NCBI GenBank assembly: GCA_937988745.1
Contig: CALKAR010000168.1
Span: 1 to 13,366, forward strand
Source: an uncultured Peptococcaceae bacterium
Lineage (GTDB): Bacteria; Bacillota; Limnochordia; Darwinibacteriales; Darwinibacteriaceae
Length of the DNA stretch: 13,366 nt
Direction: 5' to 3'
Part shown: positions 1 to 4,823 of the stretch, in pieces
Numbering within the stretch: the first letter of the stretch is position 1
Layout: every line of letters starts with the position of its first letter
The notes under the pieces: model-generated
The model's input: only the letters and a program-made list of their open reading frames with translations
Databases searched by the model: none
Told to the model about the DNA's origin: nothing
Position numbers and translations under genes: made by a program

Positions 1-79
1 TCTGGCTGTGGTTCTATTTATTTCTTGCTGTTGCATTTCATTCTACAATGAACCAGTAAAAAAAAGATAGAAATAGCAG

Positions 80-108
80 TTGACAAGTTCATATTTGGCT
101 GTTATACT
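80..108 (+). promoter_or_regulatory. sigma-A promoter of the tRNA cluster
   Basis: A TTGACA -35 box (80-85) and a TATACT -10 box (103-108) are separated by exactly 17 nt. An A-rich stretch lies just upstream (about 57-79) and looks like an UP element, as is usual for stable-RNA promoters. The predicted transcription start is near 115, about 9 nt before tRNA-Thr. No terminator hairpin is visible between the tRNAs and tuf, so this promoter may also feed the downstream genes. Confidence 0.9.
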
Positions 109-123
109 CTATTATGTCGCTAA

Positions 124-199
124 GCCGGTGTAGCTCAATTGGCAGAGCACTCGACTTGTAATCGAGAGGTTGTGGATTCGATTTCCTCCACCGGCTCCA
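124..199 (+). tRNA. tRNA-Thr (anticodon TGT)
   Basis: A 76-nt cloverleaf can be drawn: acceptor GCCGGTG/CACCGGC, D arm GCTC/GAGC, anticodon arm CTCGA/TCGAG with loop CTTGTAA (anticodon TGT, reads ACA and probably other Thr codons), a 5-nt variable loop and T loop TTCGATT. Discriminator T196 is followed by an encoded CCA (197-199). The T stem (GTGGA against TCCTC) contains a T-T mismatch at its second pair, which is unusual, although the other four pairs are canonical. It is the first gene of a three-tRNA cluster, 17 nt before tRNA-Tyr. Confidence 0.95.
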
Positions 200-216
200 A
201 GTAAGATAAGTTTTGT

Positions 217-303
217 GGAGGGATACCCAAGTTGGCCAAAGGGGGCAGACTGTAAATCTGTTGGCAGACGCCTTCACAGGTTCGAATCCTGTTCCCTCCA
301 CCA
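217..303 (+). tRNA. tRNA-Tyr (anticodon GTA)
   Basis: An 87-nt class II tRNA. The acceptor is GGAGGGA/TCCCTCC, the anticodon loop is CTGTAAA (anticodon GTA), the variable arm is long as expected for bacterial tRNA-Tyr, and the T arm ACAGG/CCTGT encloses TTCGAAT. Discriminator A and an encoded CCA (301-303) follow. It lies 17 nt after tRNA-Thr and 14 nt before tRNA-fMet, so the three are almost certainly cut from one precursor. The Thr-Tyr order upstream of tuf matches the order upstream of Escherichia coli tufB. Confidence 0.97.
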
Positions 304-317
304 TTTAAATATAATAC

Positions 318-394
<77 letters not shown>

Positions 395-404
395 AAATTC
401 TTAC

Positions 405-755
405 ATGAATAACCGTCAGAGAGATTCTGATGGTTTTTTGTTTACAATCATACTTTCCGTTCATAGTATAAATGGCACGCTTATTCTATTAGGGGAGGCG
501 GTTGCCATTGGGGCTTTCTCCGTATTACGCAGTCTAGGATTGAGTTTTTTCCTAACGTGTGTACTTCTTATCCTGAGTCCATTTTGGATCGCATGGCCTC
601 TTGGCGTCTTTGGTGCCCTGGTCTTTTTATGCTTGTTTAGTTTAAAAAGTCATATTGAAATAGATGATAGTGACATCTTTTGGATTTTTGTAGGTGCGTT
701 TCTGCCAGTATACTATGTTGTTCTCTTTTGTTATAGCCATCATTTGAGTGGGTAG
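405..755 (+). CDS. hypothetical membrane protein, unrecognised
   Basis: An open frame of 116 codons from ATG to TAG. I do not recognise the protein. Most of it is hydrophobic: segments at about residues 11-34, 43-60, 64-81 and 91-113 could be three or four membrane helices, with a short acidic stretch (EIDDSD) before the last one. The predicted start lies 10 nt after the tRNA-fMet CCA end and has no Shine-Dalgarno sequence, unlike every other gene here. It is therefore either translated weakly, started elsewhere, or is a relic. The tRNA-tuf junction is an unusual place for it, and the 3' end of a tRNA gene is a classic integration point, but I see no integrase or repeated attachment site. Whether it is a real gene is uncertain. 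Confidence 0.4.
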   Translation: MNNRQRDSDGFLFTIILSVHSINGTLILLGEAVAIGAFSVLRSLGLSFFLTCVLLILSPFWIAWPLGVFGALVFLCLFSLKSHIEIDDSDIFWIFVGAFLPVYYVVLFCYSHHLSG

Positions 756-781
756 ACTTATGACAAAGGGGTGATTTATTA

Positions 782-841
782 GTGGACTGGCTGTTCAGCT
801 TGGGGACTATACAGATTGGACTAATACTGATATCATTATAA
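782..841 (+). CDS. possible 19-residue hydrophobic peptide
   Basis: A very short frame beginning GTG and ending TAA, in a different phase from the dehydrogenase-like frame it overlaps. The predicted peptide, VDWLFSLGTIQIGLILISL, is strongly hydrophobic and could sit in the membrane. Its one argument for being real is a good ribosome-binding site: AAAGGGGTGA at 765-774, 7 nt before the GTG. I know no family for it, and frames this short arise often by chance. Confidence 0.2.
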   Translation: MDWLFSLGTIQIGLILISL

Positions 842-842
842 T
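816..842 (+). promoter_or_regulatory. weak candidate promoter upstream of tuf
   Basis: A perfect TATAAT (837-842) is preceded at 15 nt by TTGGAC (816-821). The spacing is shorter than ideal and the -35 box is imperfect. It would give tuf a leader of about 200 nt. I could find no better promoter between tRNA-fMet and tuf, so tuf may instead be read through from the tRNA promoter. Confidence 0.3.
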
Positions 843-1048
843 TACAGCACGTGTTCCTCAGATTGGGAGAATCAAGGTCAGCCTTACTAACCGGAATCTT
901 TCAACTAGTCAAAGTGGTGAAACAGTCAAAAATATGATTAGTGCCTTAGATTTGGCGTAACTTAGAAGGAGTTTTCGGTCATTTGGCGAAAATAGATTTG
1001 ATCTTGGACCAAAAATAAGTTTCACTGGGAGGAGTGGAGAAACAAAAA

Positions 1049-2251
1049 ATGGCAAAGCAAAAGTTTGAAAGGACGAAGCCTCACGTTAATGTGGGAACAA
1101 TTGGTCACGTTGACCATGGTAAAACCACAACAACTGCTGCGATTACCATGTTACTATCTCAAGGAGATACAGCGAGAGTTAAGGAATTTGATGAGATCGA
1201 CAATGCGCCAGAAGAAAGAGAACGTGGTATTACCATCAATACATCGCACGTAGAGTATGAGACTGAGAACCGTCACTATGCTCACGTAGACTGTCCAGGC
1301 CACGCCGATTATGTCAAAAATATGATTACAGGCGCAGCACAGATGGATGGAGCCATTTTGGTTGTATCTGCTGCTGATGGTCCTATGCCTCAAACTCGTG
1401 AACACATTCTACTTGCCCGTCAAGTTGGTGTCCCTGCTATTGTTGTGTGGCTGAACAAAGCTGATATGGTAGACGACGAAGAACTACTTGAGCTTGTAGA
1501 AATGGAAGTTAGAGAACTTCTGAACGAGTATGAGTTCCCAGGTGATGACATTCCAGTTGTGGCCGGCAGTGCACTCAAGGCGATTGAGGAGTTACAGGCT
1601 GGTACTCCTGGCGAATGGTCTCAGAAGCTTAAGGCACTAATGGATGCAGTAGATGAGTACATTCCTACACCAGAACGGGAAATCGATAAGCCGTTCTTGA
1701 TGCCAGTAGAAGACGTATTCACCATTACAGGACGAGGAACTGTTGCAACTGGTCGTGTTGAGCGTGGGGTCATTAAAGTTGGCGATGAGGTCAGCATCGT
1801 TGGTTTGAGAGAAGAAACTCGCAAGACTGTAGCAACCGGTGTAGAAATGTTCCGGAAGCTCTTGGACCAAGCGGAAGCTGGTGACAATATTGGTGTGCTG
1901 CTCCGTGGTATCGATCGTGACTCTATTGAGAGGGGCCAGGTTTTGGCCAAGCCAAATACCATTACGCCACACACCAAGTTTGAGTGTGAAGTATACGTTC
2001 TGTCTAAAGAGGAGGGTGGTCGTCACACCCCATTCTTTGATGGATATCGTCCACAGTTCTACTTCCGAACTACAGACGTAACAGGCGTTATTAAACTTCC
2101 AGAAGGCACTGAAATGATCATGCCTGGTGACAATACCACTTTGATTGGAGAATTGATTACCCCAATTGCTATGGAGGAAGGACTGCGTTTTGCCGTTCGA
2201 GAAGGCGGTCGTACCGTTGGTGCAGGCGTGGTAACGAAGATTTTAGAGTAA
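1049..2251 (+). CDS. tuf: elongation factor Tu
   Basis: EF-Tu is the GTPase that carries aminoacyl-tRNA to the ribosomal A site. The 400-residue product has the usual length. Domain 1 (about 1-200) holds all G motifs: GHVDHGKT (19-26), the switch I sequence RGITIN, DCPGH (81-85, including the catalytic His), NKAD (136-139) and the G5 SAL. Domains 2 and 3 follow and end in VGAGVVTKILE. The ATG at 1049 is preferred over an in-frame GTG at 1034 because it gives the family start MAKQKFERTKPHVN and has GGAG (1036-1039) 9 nt upstream. The gene follows tRNA-Thr and tRNA-Tyr and precedes rpmG-secE-nusG, as tufB does in E. coli. In Bacillus the only tuf is in the str operon, so a second copy may exist elsewhere in this genome. 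A terminator directly follows. Confidence 0.98.
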   Translation: MAKQKFERTKPHVNVGTIGHVDHGKTTTTAAITMLLSQGDTARVKEFDEIDNAPEERERGITINTSHVEYETENRHYAHVDCPGHADYVKNMITGAAQMDGAILVVSAADGPMPQTREHILLARQVGVPAIVVWLNKADMVDDEELLELVEMEVRELLNEYEFPGDDIPVVAGSALKAIEELQAGTPGEWSQKLKALMDAVDEYIPTPEREIDKPFLMPVEDVFTITGRGTVATGRVERGVIKVGDEVSIVGLREETRKTVATGVEMFRKLLDQAEAGDNIGVLLRGIDRDSIERGQVLAKPNTITPHTKFECEVYVLSKEEGGRHTPFFDGYRPQFYFRTTDVTGVIKLPEGTEMIMPGDNTTLIGELITPIAMEEGLRFAVREGGRTVGAGVVTKILE

Positions 2252-2252
2252 G

Positions 2253-2282
2253 ACAAGGGGGTCTTTCCCTCTTGTTTTCTTT
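2253..2282 (+). terminator. intrinsic terminator of tuf
   Basis: A 9-bp stem (2253-2261 with 2267-2275, one G-T pair) closes a 5-nt loop and is followed by TTTCTTTT. It begins 2 nt after the tuf stop codon. It separates tuf from the rpmG promoter. Confidence 0.85.
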
Positions 2283-2305
2283 TGACAAGGTATGATGGCG
2301 AGGTA

Positions 2306-2334
2306 TTGACACCTCATCTAAAATGTGTTAAATT
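2306..2334 (+). promoter_or_regulatory. sigma-A promoter of rpmG-secE-nusG-rplK-rplA
   Basis: TTGACA (2306-2311) and TAAATT (2329-2334) are 17 nt apart, and TGT just before the -10 box makes it an extended -10 promoter. The start would be near 2341, some 28 nt before rpmG. A second TTGACA lies at 2282-2287 but has no -10 box at a useful distance. A short inverted repeat (GAGGT 2300-2304, ACCTC 2311-2315) flanks the -35 box. Confidence 0.8.
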
Positions 2335-2368
2335 CTAAAGGTATTTCGACTGTCTGGAGGTGGCGGCT

Positions 2369-2518
2369 GTGCGTGTCGGTATCACATTAGAATGTACCCA
2401 ATGCAAGAATCGGAATTATCGTTCCAACAAGAACAGAAAGAACGATCCAGATCGCATTGAATTGCAAAAATACTGTAAGACCTGTAGAACCCATACCGTT
2501 CACAAAGAAACCCGCTAG
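2369..2518 (+). CDS. rpmG: 50S ribosomal protein L33
   Basis: A 49-residue product, the usual length of L33, a small protein near the E site of the 50S subunit. It begins VRVGITLECTQCKNRNY and ends THTVHKETR. Two CxxC pairs (C9/C12 and C36/C39) form a zinc ribbon, so this is the zinc-containing (C+) form rather than the zinc-free paralogue made under zinc starvation in some Firmicutes. The start is GTG, with GGAGG (2356-2360) 8 nt upstream. It is the first gene after the 2306 promoter, and secE follows after 14 nt. Many relatives carry tRNA-Trp between rpmG and secE; none is present here. Confidence 0.97.
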   Translation: MRVGITLECTQCKNRNYRSNKNRKNDPDRIELQKYCKTCRTHTVHKETR

Positions 2519-2532
2519 GGTGAATAAAGGAT

Positions 2533-2763
2533 GTGAGGAATGTGGTAGCAGTACCTGGTAAACCGACTATTTGGGATAAAATCACCAAGTTCATGCGTGA
2601 AGTTCGAAGTGAGCTTCGCAAAGTAGCATGGCCAAACCGTGAAGAGCTGATCACCTATACCATTGTAGTAATAGTGACGGTCATTATTGTAGCATTGTTT
2701 ACAGGGCTCATTGACGTGATCGTCTCAGGTCTACTCAAGCTTTTAGGTCGATTAGGGGGGTGA
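2533..2763 (+). CDS. secE: preprotein translocase subunit SecE
   Basis: SecE clamps the SecY channel in the inner membrane and is essential for protein export. The frame encodes 76 residues, the short Gram-positive form with one membrane helix. An amphipathic region (about 14-29) leads into the conserved KVAWPNREE (30-38), followed by a single hydrophobic helix (about 41-66). The start is uncertain. GTG 2533 has GGGTGA (2518-2523) 9 nt upstream; GTG 2542 has AAAGGA (2526-2531) 10 nt upstream and would remove three residues. It sits between rpmG and nusG, the classic secE-nusG pair. Its last codons provide the G-rich tract that seems to serve nusG as ribosome-binding site. Confidence 0.96.
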   Translation: MRNVVAVPGKPTIWDKITKFMREVRSELRKVAWPNREELITYTIVVIVTVIIVALFTGLIDVIVSGLLKLLGRLGG

Positions 2764-2800
2764 AGGGCCGATGATAAGGTCCCTTCGACATGAGCGATAA
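2754..2800 (+). promoter_or_regulatory. secE-nusG junction: hairpin and 9-codon frame over the nusG start
   Basis: The only Shine-Dalgarno-like tract here (AGGGGGGTGA, 2754-2763) ends 26 nt before the nusG ATG, too far for normal use. Between them is a hairpin (GAAGGG 2762-2767 with CCCTTC 2781-2786, extended by CC/GG across a bulged T). That same tract is correctly placed for another ATG at 2771, which opens a 9-codon frame (MIRSLRHER) ending at 2800, overlapping the nusG start by 11 nt. Either the hairpin brings the tract close to the nusG ATG, or the short frame couples translation into nusG. Confidence 0.5.
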
Positions 2801-3329
2801 AGTAAACAGCAATAGATTTTGGTACGTAGTCCACACTTACTCTGGCTACGAGAATAAGGTTAAGGCCAATCTCGAACGAAGAGTAGAGTCTATGGGTATG
2901 GAAGACAAGATCTTTCGAGTAATTGTGCCCACAGAAGAAGTTGTGGAATTTAAAGATGGAAAAAGAAAAGTATCGCAGCGCAAATTGTTTCCTGGCTATG
3001 TGATGGTAGAAATGATAGTTACGGATGATTCTTGGTATGTGGTCCGCAATACCCCAGGCGTAACAGGTTTCGTAGGTAGTGGTGTGAAGCCCATTCCCCT
3101 CGAAGACCATGAGGTCAGAACTATTTTACGCGACATGGGGGTTGAGGGAGCTCCAAAGGCAGATTTTGAGGTTGGAGAATCCGTTAAGGTTGTAACAGGC
3201 CCGTTTGTGAATTTCACTGGTTCAATTAGTGAGATAAACTTAGAAAAGGGTAAGTTAAGAGTAAGCATTTCAATGTTTGGACGTGAGACCCCAGTTGAAT
3301 TGGATTTTGATCAAGTATCCAAACTGTAA
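2790..3329 (+). CDS. nusG: transcription termination/antitermination factor NusG
   Basis: NusG binds the clamp of RNA polymerase and modulates pausing, Rho action and transcription-translation coupling. The 179-residue product has the normal two-domain form: the NGN domain starts at WYVVHTYSGYENKVK (11-25) and includes KLFPGYV (65-71), and a KOW domain follows at about 127-160 (VGESVKVVTGPF...FTGSI). ATG 2790 is the only possible start, since a TAA lies in phase at 2775-2777 and the next ATG is beyond the conserved N-terminus. It has no ordinary ribosome-binding site; see the junction element. It lies 26 nt after secE, and a 72-nt spacer containing a structured RNA element separates it from rplK. 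Confidence 0.98.
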   Translation: MSDKVNSNRFWYVVHTYSGYENKVKANLERRVESMGMEDKIFRVIVPTEEVVEFKDGKRKVSQRKLFPGYVMVEMIVTDDSWYVVRNTPGVTGFVGSGVKPIPLEDHEVRTILRDMGVEGAPKADFEVGESVKVVTGPFVNFTGSISEINLEKGKLRVSISMFGRETPVELDFDQVSKL

Positions 3330-3347
3330 GGGTTTTAGGTTGTTTTA

Positions 3348-3375
3348 GTGGGAGGATAAAATCCGCCATTACCAC
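3348..3375 (+). promoter_or_regulatory. structured RNA element 1 upstream of rplK, possible L1-binding site
   Basis: The outer stem is GTGG (3348-3351) with CCAC (3372-3375). Inside is a 2-nt left bulge (GA), an inner stem GGAT (3354-3357) with ATCC (3361-3364), a 3-nt loop, and a 7-nt right-hand loop (3365-3371). The left strand GTGGGAG and the right-hand CCAC match the core of the L1-binding region of 23S rRNA. The rplK ribosome-binding site AAGGGGGTG starts 10 nt downstream, close enough for a bound protein to block it. An element with identical architecture precedes rplA. Confidence 0.55.
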
Positions 3376-3401
3376 ATTATTGTTAAGGGGGTGTATGCGC
3401 C

Positions 3402-3827
3402 GTGGCAAAGAAAGTTAGTGCTGTTATCAAGCTGCAGGTAAGTGCAGGAAAGGCAAACCCGGCGCCGCCGGTTGGTCCGGCATTAGGGCAACATGGTGTA
3501 AACATTATGGAGTTCTGTAAGGCGTTTAATGAGAAAACGGCTAGTCAGGCTGGAATGGTTATTCCGGTCGTTATTACCGTTTACGAAGACCGGACGTTTA
3601 CTTTCATTACGAAAACTCCACCAGCATCAATCTTAATCAAAAAAGCTATGAATATTGAGCGCGGTTCAGGTGTTCCCAACCTTCAAAAGATTGGAACCAT
3701 TAAGCGTTCTAAGATTCGGGAAATTGCAGAATTGAAAATGCCCGATCTTAATGCTGCGAATATTGAGAGTGCCATGCGGATGGTAGAAGGCACAGCGCGC
3801 AGTATGGGCGTCGTTGTTGAAGACTAG
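3402..3827 (+). CDS. rplK: 50S ribosomal protein L11
   Basis: L11 forms the base of the GTPase-associated stalk with 23S rRNA, contacts elongation factors, and is needed for RelA-type stringent signalling and thiostrepton binding. The 141-residue product is standard length. The N-terminal domain includes the proline-rich segment NPAPPVGPALGQHG (19-32), with the prolines typical of thiostrepton-sensitive proteins. The C-terminal RNA-binding domain includes RGSGVPN and ends GTARSMGVVVED. The start is GTG, giving MAKKVSAVIK, with AAGGGGGTG (3385-3393) 8 nt upstream. It lies 72 nt after nusG, and the next gene is rplA. Confidence 0.98.
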   Translation: MAKKVSAVIKLQVSAGKANPAPPVGPALGQHGVNIMEFCKAFNEKTASQAGMVIPVVITVYEDRTFTFITKTPPASILIKKAMNIERGSGVPNLQKIGTIKRSKIREIAELKMPDLNAANIESAMRMVEGTARSMGVVVED

Positions 3828-3861
3828 AGAACACATGCGCTAGAAATAGATTGGAAAGTAA

Positions 3862-3890
3862 GTGGGAGGAATTAGTTCCGCTTGCACCAC
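3862..3890 (+). promoter_or_regulatory. structured RNA element 2 upstream of rplA, possible L1-binding site
   Basis: This has the same plan as the element upstream of rplK: outer stem GTGG (3862-3865) with CCAC (3887-3890), left bulge GA, inner stem GGAA (3868-3871) with TTCC (3876-3879), a 4-nt loop, and a 7-nt right-hand loop beginning GC and ending A (3880-3886). The inner stem differs from the first copy but keeps pairing, which indicates selection on structure. The element abuts the rplA ribosome-binding site AAAGGAGG (3891-3898). Confidence 0.6.
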
Positions 3891-3906
3891 AAAGGAGGAA
3901 CAGACT

Positions 3907-4614
3907 ATGGCAAAACGGGGAAAAAGGTATCAAGAAGCTGCTAAACTTGTAGATACCGAAAAACTTTACTCACCTGCTGAGGCCATTGCAATCGTTAAGA
4001 AGTGTGCAACCGCAAAGTTTGACGAAACGGTTGAAGTTGCTTTGAAATTAGGTGTCGATCCTCGACATGCCGATCAGCAAGTCCGCGGTACAGTTATTCT
4101 ACCACATGGTACTGGACGGGATGTTCGAGTGTTAGTTTTTGCTAAGGGTGAAAAGGCTGAGGAAGCACGTCAAGCTGGTGCAGATTTTGTCGGAGACGAC
4201 GATCTAGCAGAAAAAATCCAAGGTGGATGGACAGATTTTGATGTGGCCATTGCGACTCCCGATATGATGGGAGCGGTAGGTCGATTAGGTCGTATTCTTG
4301 GACCTCGTGGTCTCATGCCTAACCCGCGAACTGGAACAGTTACGTTTGATGTAGGGCAGGCTGTTGAAGAGTCTAAAGCTGGTAAAGTAGAATACCGAGT
4401 AAACAAAGCTGCAGGAATTCATGTACCCATTGGTAAGGCTTCGTTTACGGAAGAGCAGCTCTTAGGCAACTTCAAGGCTTTGATGGATGCCATTGTAAAG
4501 GCTCGACCTGCATCAGCTAAAGGTACCTATTTGAGAAGGATTCATATTGCCTCGACGATGGGTCCAGGCTTACGTTTAAGCCCGCAGGAGTCAATTTCAA
4601 TAAAATTAAATTGA
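3907..4614 (+). CDS. rplA: 50S ribosomal protein L1
   Basis: L1 forms the mobile stalk that helps release tRNA from the E site and, in studied bacteria and archaea, also represses its own mRNA. The product from ATG 3907 is 235 residues, normal for the family, and begins MAKRGKRYQEAAKLVD. The two-domain fold is evident: a central block with DMMGAVGRLGRILGPRGLMPNPRTGTV, and a C-terminal segment GTYLRRIHIASTMGPGLRL. An in-frame GTG at 3862 is rejected because AAAGGAGG (3891-3898) sits 8 nt before the ATG and the family N-terminus begins there. The stop TGA (4612-4614) lies within the -35 box of the rplJ promoter. An RNA element immediately upstream may be a target of L1 itself. Confidence 0.98.
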   Translation: MAKRGKRYQEAAKLVDTEKLYSPAEAIAIVKKCATAKFDETVEVALKLGVDPRHADQQVRGTVILPHGTGRDVRVLVFAKGEKAEEARQAGADFVGDDDLAEKIQGGWTDFDVAIATPDMMGAVGRLGRILGPRGLMPNPRTGTVTFDVGQAVEESKAGKVEYRVNKAAGIHVPIGKASFTEEQLLGNFKALMDAIVKARPASAKGTYLRRIHIASTMGPGLRLSPQESISIKLN

Positions 4615-4639
4615 CCAACGCTTCATCACATGCTATACT
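4611..4639 (+). promoter_or_regulatory. sigma-A promoter for L10 leader-rplJ-rplL
   Basis: TTGACC (4611-4616) and TATACT (4634-4639) are 17 nt apart, with TGC directly before the -10 box (extended -10). The -35 box includes the rplA stop codon. An inverted repeat, CAACGC(T)TCAT at 4616-4626 and ATGAGCGTTG at 4640-4649, spans the spacer and predicted start (about 4646). It could act as an operator on DNA, or as a weak hairpin at the end of the rplA transcript. Confidence 0.8.
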
Positions 4640-4659
4640 ATGAGCGTTGTTACAATTGA

Positions 4660-4806
4660 AATAGCAAACCGTAGACAGCCGGTGGCGCCACACGTATGTG
4701 GGGCGGCTTAAAGAAAGAGATTTCGCCTGCCGAGGTTGGAGAGATAAAGCTATTCGTTATGCGATCACTGGATCTCCGCCTAGTCTGCGGTGATCCTTTT
4801 GTTTTT
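4660..4806 (+). promoter_or_regulatory. L10 leader with transcription attenuator
   Basis: The 5' untranslated region of rplJ matches the known L10 leader class, in which the L10-L12 complex binds its own mRNA. The recognisable conserved pieces are CCGTAGACAGCCGGTGGCG (from 4669), GGCGGCTTAA, and CGCCTGCCGAGGTTGG (from about 4725). The element ends in an intrinsic terminator: GGATC-T-CCGC (4770-4779) pairs with GCGG-T-GATCC (4787-4796), followed by TTTTGTTTTT. The 5' segment CCGTAGAC (4669-4676) can pair over 8 bp, with one G-T, to GTCTGCGG (4783-4790) of the terminator's right side, giving a plausible antiterminator. Binding by L10 would then favour termination. Confidence 0.92.
4770..4806 (+). 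terminator. attenuator terminator in the rplJ leader
   Basis: A 9-bp stem interrupted by one T-T mismatch (4770-4779 with 4787-4796) and a T-rich tail (4797-4806). It stands only 18 nt before the rplJ ATG, so termination here switches off rplJ-rplL rather than ending an upstream gene. Confidence 0.85.
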
Positions 4807-4823
4807 CACGGGGAGGTGAAGTG

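Larger units (their letters stand above)
775..960 (+). pseudogene. possible decayed lactate/malate dehydrogenase fragment
   Basis: A frame of 61 codons, bounded upstream by a TGA at 772-774 and ending in TAA (958-960). It has no ATG near its beginning and no ribosome-binding site in phase. The translated stretch GDYTDWTNTDIIIITARVPQ, followed by an NL about 13 residues later, resembles the GDYxDxxDADIVVITAGxxQKPGE...NL region of L-lactate and malate dehydrogenases, the strand and loop after the NAD-binding fold. The catalytic domains before and after are absent. Key positions are altered: the AG of ITAG is AR, and the QKPGETR loop is shortened. I infer a small remnant of a dehydrogenase gene left between tRNA-fMet and tuf. 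The match is short and from memory, so chance similarity remains possible. Confidence 0.35.

Noticed and set aside
3..59. Frame ending in TAA at 57-59 that could be the tail of an upstream membrane protein (WLWFYLFLAVAF...)
   Set aside because: Only 18 residues are visible and another forward frame is also open through much of this stretch, so no gene can be supported.
89..304. Reverse-strand frame of 71 codons containing VEGTGFEPV
   Set aside because: It is antisense to tRNA-Thr and tRNA-Tyr. The GTGFEPV wording is the well-known false protein produced by translating tRNA genes.
972..992. Weak 6-bp hairpin (TTTTCG with CGAAAA) in the tuf leader
   Set aside because: It is A/T-rich and short with a 9-nt loop; such pairings are common by chance and no terminator tail follows.
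3395..3418. Seven-codon frame MRRGKES overlapping the rplK start, similar in layout to the short frame at nusG
   Set aside because: The ribosome-binding site is only 1 nt from this ATG but ideally spaced for the rplK GTG, so it is probably chance.
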